DNA of 12,612 nt from CAZFNQ01 sp964652125 (lineage in GTDB: Bacteria; Patescibacteriota; Saccharimonadia; Saccharimonadales; JANWIN01), in NCBI GenBank assembly GCA_964652125.1, contig CAZZAE010000029.1, forward strand, positions 1 to 12,612, written 5' to 3'. The notes beneath the pieces are model-generated. The model had not been told where the DNA came from, did no database searches, and was given only the letters and a program-made list of their open reading frames with translations. Below are positions 1-8,785 of the stretch, in pieces. A program made the translations under genes and the position numbers. The stretch's first letter is position 1. Each line of letters opens with the position of its first letter.

Positions 1-1461
1 GGCTAAAATTTTCTCAAGTCCTGCAATAGTTTTAAGTAGTTCGGCTAGTTCATCTTCAATTTTCTTACGCTCCAATCCTGCCAAAGTCCTAAGTTGCATG
101 GCCAAAATGGCTTTAGCTTGTATTTCAGATAGCTTGAATTGTTTGATCAAGTTTTCTTGAGCTTCATCTGTAGTTTGGCTGGCGCGAATAGTAGCAATAA
201 CCTGATCAATGTGATCAAGGGCAATTTTAAGCCCTTCTAATATATGAGCTCGCTCTTTGGCTTTTTTAAGTTCAAATTCCGTACGCTTGCGTACAACCTT
301 TTGACGATGCTTCAAATATTCTTGTAGGATGTCTTGCAGACCTAAAACTCGTGGTTGTATTCCATCAATTAATGCCAGCATATTGTAATGAAAAGCGGTT
401 TGCAGAGGAGTGAGCTTATACAACTGATTAAGAATTTTCTTGGGATACGCATCTTTTTTAAGATCAATTACTATTTGAACGTTACCTCGAGCAGTTTCGT
501 CACGGATATCACTTATACCTGTAATTTTTTTATCCTTTACGAGATCTGCAATTTTTAAAATCAAGCTTTCTTTATTAAGTGCGTATGGTATTTCACTAAT
601 AATAATTTGGTGTTTGCCCTTGGCTGTCTCACTTATATCTGCTACGCCACGAACTACAACACCACCCTTACCCGTTGCAAAAGCAGTTTTAATTGACTCG
701 AGACCATAAACAATGCCCCCTGTTGGGAAGTCAGGTCCTTTGACATATTCAAGTAAATCATCAAGAGTAGCTGCTGGGTTATCAATCAAAACTATGATGG
801 CATCAACTATTTCACTTAAGTTGTGCGGTGGAATATTCGTGGCCATACCAACAGCAATTCCAATTTGACCATTTAATAATAAATTAGGAAGCTTGGCTGG
901 AAGAACTTCAGGTTCCTGTCGTGTACCATCATAATTATCTCTAAATGGTACTGTTTCCCTTTCAATATCGGTTAGCATAGCTTCAGCTTGATTAGTCATT
1001 TTAGCCTCAGTGTATCTATAGGCAGCAGCTGGATCGCCGTCCATTGAGCCAAAATTGCCCTGGCCATTTACTAACATGTAACGCATAGCCCAAGGTTGTG
1101 CCATTCGGACCATTGATTCATAAATAGCACTGTCGCCATGAGGATGGAATTTACCCATAACTTCACCAACTATTTGAGCACTTTTTACAGTTTTACCACC
1201 AGGAGTTATGCCCATCCGACTCATTACATATAAGATACGGCGATGTACAGGCTTAAGTCCGTCCCTAACATCAGGAAGGGCTCTGGCCACAATCACACTC
1301 ATGGAATACCGAAGGTAGCTATCTTCCATGACATTTTCTACCTTACGACGTTCTACGATTCGTGAATGTGCTAAATCAAGTACTTCGTCATCTTCAGAAG
1401 AAAGGTTTTCAACCACTGGTTCATCATTATTTTCTATTGGATTTAGCTCGTCGTCACTCAT
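1..1461 (-). CDS. gyrA: DNA gyrase subunit A, N-terminal 487 residues (3' end outside window)
   Basis: GyrA is the breakage-reunion subunit of the A2B2 gyrase that puts negative supercoils into DNA using ATP. My translation of the minus strand from the ATG at 1461 is open to the window edge. It shows the winged-helix DNA-cleavage domain with RYSMSVIVARALPDVRDGLK (51-70), HPHGDSAIYES (106-116) and AAAYRYTEAKM, where Tyr150 matches the catalytic Tyr122 of E. coli. The quinolone-determining positions are Ser111 and Glu115 (E. coli Ser83, Asp87), a wild-type-like pair. An acidic N-terminal extension of about 28 residues precedes the conserved region. The window stops in the coiled-coil region, so the C-terminal beta-pinwheel and its GyrA-box cannot be seen; ParC is excluded mainly by the adjacent gyrB. 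The start lies one base past the gyrB stop, so the two are co-transcribed and probably translationally coupled. Confidence 0.97.
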   Translation of the reverse strand, partial: MSDDELNPIENNDEPVVENLSSEDDEVLDLAHSRIVERRKVENVMEDSYLRYSMSVIVARALPDVRDGLKPVHRRILYVMSRMGITPGGKTVKSAQIVGEVMGKFHPHGDSAIYESMVRMAQPWAMRYMLVNGQGNFGSMDGDPAAAYRYTEAKMTNQAEAMLTDIERETVPFRDNYDGTRQEPEVLPAKLPNLLLNGQIGIAVGMATNIPPHNLSEIVDAIIVLIDNPAATLDDLLEYVKGPDFPTGGIVYGLESIKTAFATGKGGVVVRGVADISETAKGKHQIIISEIPYALNKESLILKIADLVKDKKITGISDIRDETARGNVQIVIDLKKDAYPKKILNQLYKLTPLQTAFHYNMLALIDGIQPRVLGLQDILQEYLKHRQKVVRKRTEFELKKAKERAHILEGLKIALDHIDQVIATIRASQTTDEAQENLIKQFKLSEIQAKAILAMQLRTLAGLERKKIEDELAELLKTIAGLEKILA

Positions 1462-1462
1462 A

Positions 1463-3463
1463 TTATATGTCTAGGTCCTTTACAAACTTAGCATGTGTCT
1501 GTATAAAGTTTTTGCGCAGCTCTACCTCTGTACCCATAAGTTTATTAAAAATAGCATCCGCTTTTTCGGCATCATTAACACGGACTTGTACGAGTACTCT
1601 TTGAGCAGGATTCATCGTAGTTTCAAATAATTGATCAGCGTCCATTTCTCCAAGACCCTTGTAACGCTTTTGCTCGCTAAAACCGGCCTGTTTTATACGA
1701 TCTTCACCTGAATCAATCTTAATCCCCTCTTTTTGTCGATCTATAATTCGCTGTGATACTACTTTTTCTAACTCTTCCTCATCATAAATGAATACACTGG
1801 ATTTACGACCGCTCTTAACTAGTTCAAACAGAGGTGGCTTAGCCAGATAAAGATACCCACCATCAATAATTGGTTTCATAAAACGGAAGAAGAATGTCAG
1901 CAGTAATGTGCTGATGTGCGAGCCATCAACATCTGCATCGGTCATTATAATTATACGATGGTACCTAAGACCATCCATGCTGAACTGCTCTTCAATACCC
2001 ACACCTAGAGCTTTAATAATTGTCACGATTTCGTTATTGCCGAGCATACGATCTAATCGAGCTCGTTCCACATTCAACACCTTGCCTCTAAGAGGTAAAA
2101 TTGCTTGAGTTTTGCTATCTCTTCCACCCTTTGCCGAACCACCAGCTGAATCGCCCTCTACTATGTATAATTCTGATTCAGCCGGGTTACGGGAAGAGCA
2201 ATCTGCCAGTTTACCTGGCAAGCCCGAGCCTTCCAATACACCTTTACGAATAATATTATCGCGTGCAGCACGAGCAGCTTTACGAGCACGAGCAGCAAGC
2301 AATGCTTTATTTACAATTTTGCGGGCCACGCCCGGATGCTCTTCTAGATAATAGGTTAGGTATTCGGATAAGACTTGTTCAACGTAACCGCGAACTTCAG
2401 GATTACCTAGTTTATTTTTAGTCTGACCTTCAAACTGGGGATCGGGAAGTTTGACTAATATTACAGCTGTCAATCCTTCTCTGGTATCCTCTCCAGTTAA
2501 GTTTTCTTCTTTTTCTTTTAGCAAACCATTTTTACGAGCGTAATCGTTAACTACACGAGTTAAAGCTGAGCGAAATCCTGTTAAATGGGTGCCACCATCA
2601 GGATTAAATACATTATTAGCGAATGGCTTTATTATTTCTGTGTAAGATTCGGCGTACTGTAGTGCTATTTCAACTTGGCTTTGATCGACTTGCTTTTCAA
2701 CATAGAAAACATCTTCATCAACCACATCCTTACCCAAGTTTAAGTGTTTAACATATGACTGAATACCGCCTTCAAAATAAAAGCCGTAACGTTGTCCGCT
2801 ACGCTCGTCAATAACTTGGCTTTTTAAGCCTTTGGTCAAATAAGCTTGATGTCTTAAATAATCCACTACCCATTCATAATCAAAAATAACAGATTCAAAT
2901 ATATCTGGATCTGGATAAAAAGTAATAATTGTACCCGTATCTGTAGCTGGACCAATTTTTTTAATAGGTGCCAAAGGTACGCCGCGTTCATACTCTTGGA
3001 CATATACTCCACCATCTTTGTGGATTTCAGCTCTCAATTTAGTCGATAAAGCGTTAACCACACTTACACCAACACCGTGTAGACCTCCGGATACTTTGTA
3101 GGCCCCACCACCAAACTTGCCACCAGCATGCAATACGGTCAGCACTGTTTCCAGTGCACTTTTGCCTGTTTTAGCCATTTTGTCTACTGGTATACCGCGA
3201 CCATTATCGCGCACAGTTACCCCACCATCGGCTTGCAATGTTACCTGAACTTCCGTTGCGTAACCTGCTATTGCTTCATCGACGGAGTTATCTGCAATTT
3301 CTTTAATTAAGTGGTATAGGCCTTCAAGACCTGTGCCACCAATGTACATACCTGGGCGTTTTCTGACCGGGTCGAGACCTTCAAGTACTTGAATTTGAGC
3401 AGAGTCATATGCCTTAACTTTTTCGGAAGCTTTACTATTTATATCTGGTTTTTGTTTAGCCAC
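1463..3463 (-). CDS. gyrB: DNA gyrase subunit B (666 aa)
   Basis: GyrB is the ATPase subunit of DNA gyrase. In order it shows the GHKL ATPase fold with EIADNSVDEA (catalytic Glu55, Mg-binding Asn59), DNGRG (86-90) and the lid GGLHGVGVS (126-134); the transducer with the QTK loop (Lys349 region); the TOPRIM domain with EGDSAGGSAKGG (Glu436) and TDADVDGSH (Asp509, 511, 513); and the tail with QKRYKGLGEM (598-607). At 666 residues it is the short form, without the roughly 165-residue insertion of enterobacterial GyrB. The start is GTG at 3463, behind a Shine-Dalgarno AAGAGGG 10 nt upstream; no better start precedes it, and the conserved region begins about 17 residues later. It is the first gene of the gyrB-gyrA operon, read from a promoter at about 3511-3539. 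Confidence 0.98.
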   Translation of the reverse strand: MAKQKPDINSKASEKVKAYDSAQIQVLEGLDPVRKRPGMYIGGTGLEGLYHLIKEIADNSVDEAIAGYATEVQVTLQADGGVTVRDNGRGIPVDKMAKTGKSALETVLTVLHAGGKFGGGAYKVSGGLHGVGVSVVNALSTKLRAEIHKDGGVYVQEYERGVPLAPIKKIGPATDTGTIITFYPDPDIFESVIFDYEWVVDYLRHQAYLTKGLKSQVIDERSGQRYGFYFEGGIQSYVKHLNLGKDVVDEDVFYVEKQVDQSQVEIALQYAESYTEIIKPFANNVFNPDGGTHLTGFRSALTRVVNDYARKNGLLKEKEENLTGEDTREGLTAVILVKLPDPQFEGQTKNKLGNPEVRGYVEQVLSEYLTYYLEEHPGVARKIVNKALLAARARKAARAARDNIIRKGVLEGSGLPGKLADCSSRNPAESELYIVEGDSAGGSAKGGRDSKTQAILPLRGKVLNVERARLDRMLGNNEIVTIIKALGVGIEEQFSMDGLRYHRIIIMTDADVDGSHISTLLLTFFFRFMKPIIDGGYLYLAKPPLFELVKSGRKSSVFIYDEEELEKVVSQRIIDRQKEGIKIDSGEDRIKQAGFSEQKRYKGLGEMDADQLFETTMNPAQRVLVQVRVNDAEKADAIFNKLMGTEVELRKNFIQTHAKFVKDLDI

Positions 3464-3510
3464 TACTAATAAACCCTCTTGCTGTATTTAGTCTCTATCA
3501 CTACAGATAT

Positions 3511-3539
3511 ATTATAGGTGAATTTGCACGATTGAACAA
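3511..3539 (-). promoter_or_regulatory. Predicted sigma70-type promoter of gyrB-gyrA
   Basis: On the minus strand a -35 TTGTTC (3539-3534) is followed, after exactly 17 nt, by a perfect -10 TATAAT (3516-3511). The expected start is near 3504, giving a leader of about 40 nt to the GTG of gyrB. It lies in the divergent gap with the surface-protein operon. The call is from sequence match only. Confidence 0.7.
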
Positions 3540-3738
3540 GTATATTAGACATTAATTTTCATAATCTTTGTGGACTATTGAGATATGCTCTGAACTTGAA
3601 TTTAACATGCGATTTAATATGAATATTTTAGTATTTTTCTGTAAACAATTATCTGAATACCTCATCGAAAATTTATTACTTGCATGAACACATGCTTTTA
3701 TGGTTACATAAGCAATAGCAGTTTAATAACAAACAACT

Positions 3739-5106
3739 ATGTTTAATAAATTAGTCAGCAGCTTGCCGTTCAACCCCAGCCTTATTAACCAGGTATCTTT
3801 CTATGCCAAGCGCTTGAAGGAAGAAACTTCAGTACGCCGATTAGGCTTTATGTTAGTTGCGCTAACTATGTTTGTGCAGCTTTTTGCAGTTCTCTCACCA
3901 GCCCAGCCATCATTTGCTCGACCCGGTAACGATATAGTACCAGGTGGATTTACATCAACTAGCCAACTTGTAACACTTTGTCGTAATAACACCTATGGTC
4001 TTGCCACGATTTTGGGGCATTTTGCTATTGGCTGTGATAATTTGCAAAATAATAGTGTTGTAACCACAATCCATGCTCAGGATTTTGGTAACAACCTATA
4101 CTCTATGGGACGTCTACCTCAAGGTTCGGTGAATGTCGGTACGGGCAAAGTTACAAACGAAGTACCTATTAAGATCGGTCAAAATACTTTTTATATGCGC
4201 TTGCTATCAAGTTGGGATCGAGTAGGCACTAATTCGACCTACAAAGCTTTATCTGTAGGCAACTTTTTCGATGTACATTTTTACATACTATTTAGCTGTG
4301 GTAATCTGGTCCAGATTGGCAAACCTACCCCACCGCCTCCGCCCGCAAAGCCTGTACCTCCACCAGCACCCAAACCTATTCCCAAGCCCATCCCCAAACC
4401 GATACCCAAACCGATAGATGTTTGCCTATTGATACCTGGCATCCAGACAAAAAAGAGTCAGTGTTTGCCATGCTTGCAATCCAAGAGCGATACGGACGTT
4501 AGTAGCTGTTTAACTCCTTCTAAAAGAGCTAGGAATGTCACTCAAAATATTCAACATGCCAACCGTACTACAGCCAATGCTGGTGATGTAATTATCTACA
4601 CACTATATCTTCAAAATAGAGGTAAAATTGGTGCCAGAACTACTGTGGTAGAGAATCTGACTGATGTATTAGAATATGCAAAAATAACTGATTTACATGG
4701 CGGAACAATTTCCCAAGACAACAATGTTAGTTGGCCACAACAAGTTATCCCGGCCAAAACAACTATTTCCCACCAAATAACAATACAAGTCAAAGATCCT
4801 ATACCTCAAACTCCTTCACCTTGCCCACCGAAAAGTACTGTCTCTAGCTGCCCTGAAAGCGGATCATTTGACCTAATAATGACTAATGTATACGGAAATA
4901 CTATAAATATTAAACTACCTCATTCCGTTCGAAAAATTACTGAGACCGTAACCACTAAAACATTGCCTAACACCGGTCCGGGATCAAGTTTAATTATCGG
5001 TTTTGGCTTCACGGTTATTGTTGGTTACTTCTTTGCGCGAAGCCGGTTAATGGCTCAAGAGCTAGACATCATACGTAAAGACTACACAGTAAGCGGAGGT
5101 ATGTAG
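3739..5106 (+). CDS. Secreted LPXTG-anchored surface protein with DUF11-like domain (455 aa)
   Basis: This is probably a cell-wall-anchored surface protein; its partner is unknown. Seen: a long basic N-region, a hydrophobic segment (35-52) and a likely signal-peptidase site after SFA (58-60); an extracellular domain (about 65-192) that I cannot name; a Pro-rich spacer (196-226) with repeated PKPI units; a Cys-rich linker (229-257); a DUF11-like beta-sandwich (about 267-352, with GDVIIYTLYLQNRGK); a short Pro/Cys segment; and a C-terminal sorting signal of LPNTG (409-413) plus a membrane helix (417-432). The tail after the helix is longer (about 23 residues, both charges) than the usual short basic tail of sortase substrates. 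LPXTG and DUF11 proteins are common in Saccharibacteria, whose cells live on the surface of other bacteria, so adhesion or contact is a reasonable inference, not shown. The upstream bases contain no convincing Shine-Dalgarno. A second gene follows after 2 bp. Confidence 0.85.
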   Translation: MFNKLVSSLPFNPSLINQVSFYAKRLKEETSVRRLGFMLVALTMFVQLFAVLSPAQPSFARPGNDIVPGGFTSTSQLVTLCRNNTYGLATILGHFAIGCDNLQNNSVVTTIHAQDFGNNLYSMGRLPQGSVNVGTGKVTNEVPIKIGQNTFYMRLLSSWDRVGTNSTYKALSVGNFFDVHFYILFSCGNLVQIGKPTPPPPPAKPVPPPAPKPIPKPIPKPIPKPIDVCLLIPGIQTKKSQCLPCLQSKSDTDVSSCLTPSKRARNVTQNIQHANRTTANAGDVIIYTLYLQNRGKIGARTTVVENLTDVLEYAKITDLHGGTISQDNNVSWPQQVIPAKTTISHQITIQVKDPIPQTPSPCPPKSTVSSCPESGSFDLIMTNVYGNTINIKLPHSVRKITETVTTKTLPNTGPGSSLIIGFGFTVIVGYFFARSRLMAQELDIIRKDYTVSGGM

Positions 5107-5108
5107 AC

Positions 5109-5669
5109 ATGAGCGAGCAACTTTCACCACAACACGAAAGACATGAACATCTTGAAAATGAACCAAAAGTTGAAGCCCAGGAACATAAAACCGAAAAAAT
5201 TTCTGAGCAACACTCTGAGCATGAGCACCATAATGTTGAAGCCATTAAGCACAGTATTGAAGCTGAGGCTAAGACAGCGGCAGAAACAAGACGAGACGGT
5301 ACTCCTACTAAAGCACCTCAACATCATTTAATTAGCAAAGACTTAAGGATTGAAGCACTACATAGAAGTCTTCAGCGAGTTCGCAAACATTTATCACCCG
5401 CCAACAAAGTACTCAGTAAGGCCGTACATGCACCCACAATTGATACTCTCAGCAAAGTTGGAGAAAAGACCATTGCCCGACCTACGGGCTTACTAACAGG
5501 CGCTATAGTGTCTTTGGCGGGAACTAGCTACTTGCTTTACAGCGCCAAACATTTTGGCTACACATACAATTACTTTGTAATATTTATTCTGTTTGGTGGC
5601 GGTTACTTAGTAGGATTAGTAATTGAATTACTTATCTTCACACTTCGACATTTACGACATTCAAGATAG
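5109..5669 (+). CDS. His/Glu-rich protein with two C-terminal membrane helices (186 aa), function unknown
   Basis: I recognise no family. Residues 1-60 are very hydrophilic and rich in Glu, His, Gln and Lys, probably helical or disordered, with His clusters (HEHH at 38-41) that could bind metal but need not. A basic stretch (75-105, RIEALHRSLQRVRKH) follows, then two hydrophobic helices (about 127-145 and 154-178) split by a short Tyr-rich turn, and a basic end RHLRHSR. Positive charges on both sides of the helix pair suggest a hairpin with both ends in the cytoplasm. Its ATG follows the stop of the LPNTG protein by 2 bp, and a strong GGAGG sits 9 nt upstream inside the preceding gene, so the two are surely one operon. 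A role in export, anchoring or membrane organisation of its partner is a guess from context. No clear terminator follows. Confidence 0.8.
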   Translation: MSEQLSPQHERHEHLENEPKVEAQEHKTEKISEQHSEHEHHNVEAIKHSIEAEAKTAAETRRDGTPTKAPQHHLISKDLRIEALHRSLQRVRKHLSPANKVLSKAVHAPTIDTLSKVGEKTIARPTGLLTGAIVSLAGTSYLLYSAKHFGYTYNYFVIFILFGGGYLVGLVIELLIFTLRHLRHSR

Positions 5670-5723
5670 ATTTTTGTAAATGATTGATGTGTGGAATGCT
5701 ATAAGTATAATTTAAATTCTTTT

Positions 5724-8700
5724 TTATAATGGGGCATCTGGTGCATTATCTAGGTTACCGTCTTGATCAATGACTACTGTATGTTCGGTATGCGGAGTAG
5801 CTGCACTAGTTTTACCCAAACTAATTTCTCCAGAATTCTGATGAAGTGCTGGAGTATTTGTTGACTCATCATCTAAGATTGTTTTAAGCTCACTTGCCAC
5901 ACTTGATATTTCTTTATCTTCAAGTTGATTACTAGAAATATTTGGTGCTCCGAATGGATTTCCAGGTTGATCCATTGTGACTGCACTTGGTGCTGCAAAC
6001 GGTTGATTCGATAAGCTTGGAGACGATGTTTGGGCAGTTATATCCGAATTTTCGTCGGGTTTATCAGGAGGTGGTGGCACAAATCCGCTGGATGGCATTG
6101 TAGCGAAACCCTGGGGTGCTTTAGACGGGCTAGATACCGGATTACCAATAGGTTGACTTGCAGCAGGTGCTCGTCGTTTAGCTAACCAATCATCTAAGAA
6201 TGAAGAACCTGAAGATGGTGGCACCGAACCAGCAGGACGAGGCATAGATCCGGCTGCAGGTGGATATGTCCCAGCTGAACCAATTGGCCTGTTTGCGGGT
6301 TGACCATAAGCTGGGGGGAAAGTTGGTTTCGGCGGTGGTGTTGTGGTTATTCGTTTAAATATTTCGGCCTCAACAATTGACTGAGGTCGACCGTATTTGG
6401 CAGCCGATAGTTGACGCAGTGCTAAGCCTAATTTGGGATTAGGAGTACCAAGTGGAGGCATAGTAGCCATACTAAAAGGTTGTGTTGGTACGCCGCCAAT
6501 GAGTATCTGAGTTATTGTATTGTAGTTAGGCAGACGCAGCACGTCTTCGCGGTCAAAAATAGGTTGGAATTTCTTGCTGAGAGCATCAGCATCAGCATCA
6601 GCACCTACTCGAAATGAAACTATCGAGCCCACGTTTCCAAACACAGCATCTCGAATTTCATCCGTTAACTGAGTTGTAAATTGGTTAGCTACTATTAAAT
6701 TTAAACGGTACTTTCGTGCCTCTGACAAAATTGTGGCAAACGAATCAGTAGAAAAGTTTTGAAACTCATCTACATATAAACAGAAGTCTTCACGTTGATC
6801 TTCGGGAACATCGGCCCGGCTCATGGCAGCCGCCTGAAACTTCATAATAAATATCATGCCCAGCAAATTAGAGTTTAGTTCTCCGGTACGACCTTTACTT
6901 AGATTCACAAATAATATCTTTTTGTTGTCCATAACATCACGTAAATTAAAAGCACTTTTACTTTGACCAATGATATTTCGCATCATTTCGTTGCTTAAGA
7001 AGGCACCAAATTTACTTACAAACCATCCTAGAACTTCACTTTTATGATAGTCGCTAGTGGAGGCCATTTCTCGGTCCCAAAAGTCCAAAACAGTTCGATC
7101 TTTAACATATTTTTTAAGCTGGTTTTCGTATTGTTTATCTGTAAATACCTTAGGTATATCAATAAAGGTTCCGCCTTCGGGATTGGCCATAACGGTCAAT
7201 GCAGCATTACGGAACCAGTGCTCATAACGAGGGCCTATAATTCCCTGATGCATTGGGTCATAAAGCTTATACAACATATTAATAGCTTCCTGAATCAAAA
7301 AATCTTTTTGTTCCGGTGAGTGGAATTCAAATAAGTTAAGTCCCATCGGGTATTCCATATCTGCTGGAGAAAAATAAATAACGTCTTCAGTGCGCTCTTT
7401 GGGTACCATAGAAACCAGTCGTTCTACGGTCTCACCATGTGGATCTACAAATGCTAAGCCACGACCGTCTAGCATGTCCTGTAGGGCTAAATTTTCTAAG
7501 AAGATTGATTTGCCTACTCCTGTTTGACCAACGGCATATAGGTGTCGACGGCGATCATTTAAACTCAAACGAATGGGGTTCTTGGCACCACGAAATACGT
7601 TATATCCAAGAAGCAATCCCTCATCTGACATATTGCGAGGACCGTCAACTTGTTTTGAAGCTTGTCTTTCGAGCTGTGAGGTAGGTATATTCTTTTGATC
7701 GGGAAAATGAAATAGTGTCGCTAATTCAATAGAGTTTAAAATACTTTGGTTATTCTCTTGTGGGAAAAAACGTAAAATGTAAGCCGTAACAAATTGCTCA
7801 ATATCTTTGGCGTCAGTATATTTAAATCCATTCTTTCCTTGAGCGTCGAATAAAGCGAATGCAGCAACTATGTTATTTTTAATTGCTAATGCCCTTTGAG
7901 GAGAGTTAGATGATGCTATTACACGAATAAGTACTTCATAAGCCGGATAGCGTGTCTTATCGTCAATAGAATCCAGGACTGATTGCTCTAAAGACGATAA
8001 TTCTTTCTTCTCACCTTCTTTATTTGCTTTTTCGTCTGGTGGCTTAACAAAAGCCATTAACAACTGCTTGAGCCACCAAAGCACTCCCTCAAACCCTTTT
8101 TTACTATCTTTACCTTTACGTTTTTTAGAAGCCACTGCGTGGGCACTTTTTCGCCAGGATGGATCTGCAGGACGCAATAATATCTGTATACCCGCCCCAT
8201 CCTCTTTCTCAAGAGTCGAGAGTGCGTTTAAAAGTGATTGCATTGCATCGCGTTTCAACTCCTGATAAGTAGCAATAGGATATGCAAAATGTTCCTTGAG
8301 CGTAAGTTCGCCGCCTATTGTTCCGCTAATTCGTCCTACGGGACTAAAAATATTGTGTTCGGCTACTTCTTCCAGTTGGGCAGACGGGTAGGCACTAATA
8401 ATTGCCTGCTTAACAACATCTACTAATGCAACGGGTACTGCTGCATAATATTTAACAAAGCCTCCCGAACCCACAATTTCAAATACAAAGTGTCTCTGGC
8501 CATAGAATTTACTCTTAAAACCCTTTTTAAGTGTGCTAGCAACTATACTATACAAAACTTGGGCTTTTGATATGTTCTCATCTATTAAGTCACGTACATC
8601 ACGACCAGCTTCATCAGTATCTTCACTCAATGGAGGTAAATGTATTAGAAGTGGAATCATTTTGAGTCCGCGTTCAAAATTCTTCTGTTCACGTAACAAC

Positions 8701-8783
8701 TTGCGTGAATGTAAATACAGCACAAAGCCAACAGTGCATATTAATAACAGCAAAATAGTTATAATTATTAAAAATAGACTCAT
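5724..8783 (-). CDS. VirD4/TraG-like type IV coupling ATPase, membrane-tethered (1019 aa)
   Basis: This is a P-loop ATPase of the HerA/FtsK superfamily, closest in layout to the VirD4/TraD coupling proteins that feed DNA or protein to type IV secretion channels. Seen: one N-terminal membrane helix (about 3-24); an N-terminal domain (about 30-390) that I cannot match to a named fold; Walker A GQTGVGKS (419-426) after RRRHLYAV; LAFVDPHGETVERL soon after, typical of this family; Walker B LYVDEFQ with Asp672 and Glu673; then EARKYRLNLIVANQFTTQL and an ADADADAL stretch. Residues from about 790 to the end form a long low-complexity tail rich in Pro, Ser, Gly and Ala. It is longer than usual VirD4 (about 650 aa) because of the N-terminal domain and tail. 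The ATG lies 2 bp after the stop of the preceding gene. No VirB4, relaxase or channel gene is in the window. DNA pumping as in HerA is the alternative. Confidence 0.88.
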   Translation of the reverse strand: MSLFLIIITILLLLICTVGFVLYLHSRKLLREQKNFERGLKMIPLLIHLPPLSEDTDEAGRDVRDLIDENISKAQVLYSIVASTLKKGFKSKFYGQRHFVFEIVGSGGFVKYYAAVPVALVDVVKQAIISAYPSAQLEEVAEHNIFSPVGRISGTIGGELTLKEHFAYPIATYQELKRDAMQSLLNALSTLEKEDGAGIQILLRPADPSWRKSAHAVASKKRKGKDSKKGFEGVLWWLKQLLMAFVKPPDEKANKEGEKKELSSLEQSVLDSIDDKTRYPAYEVLIRVIASSNSPQRALAIKNNIVAAFALFDAQGKNGFKYTDAKDIEQFVTAYILRFFPQENNQSILNSIELATLFHFPDQKNIPTSQLERQASKQVDGPRNMSDEGLLLGYNVFRGAKNPIRLSLNDRRRHLYAVGQTGVGKSIFLENLALQDMLDGRGLAFVDPHGETVERLVSMVPKERTEDVIYFSPADMEYPMGLNLFEFHSPEQKDFLIQEAINMLYKLYDPMHQGIIGPRYEHWFRNAALTVMANPEGGTFIDIPKVFTDKQYENQLKKYVKDRTVLDFWDREMASTSDYHKSEVLGWFVSKFGAFLSNEMMRNIIGQSKSAFNLRDVMDNKKILFVNLSKGRTGELNSNLLGMIFIMKFQAAAMSRADVPEDQREDFCLYVDEFQNFSTDSFATILSEARKYRLNLIVANQFTTQLTDEIRDAVFGNVGSIVSFRVGADADADALSKKFQPIFDREDVLRLPNYNTITQILIGGVPTQPFSMATMPPLGTPNPKLGLALRQLSAAKYGRPQSIVEAEIFKRITTTPPPKPTFPPAYGQPANRPIGSAGTYPPAAGSMPRPAGSVPPSSGSSFLDDWLAKRRAPAASQPIGNPVSSPSKAPQGFATMPSSGFVPPPPDKPDENSDITAQTSSPSLSNQPFAAPSAVTMDQPGNPFGAPNISSNQLEDKEISSVASELKTILDDESTNTPALHQNSGEISLGKTSAATPHTEHTVVIDQDGNLDNAPDAPL

Positions 8784-8785
8784 TC

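Noticed and set aside
3682..3700. GCATG-AACA-CATGC hairpin with TTTTA as a terminator
   Set aside because: Only 5 bp with a short T-run and no gene upstream on that strand; it might be an operator half-site pair, but nothing else supports that.
5670..5723. Terminator between the convergent operons
   Set aside because: There is a T-run (5719-5725), but the only complementary sequence before it is the short palindrome AATTTAAATT, which leaves no loop and is all A-T.
7044..7684. Open frames on the plus strand inside the VirD4-like gene
   Set aside because: They are antisense shadows of a well-supported ATPase gene with its Walker motifs in the other strand.
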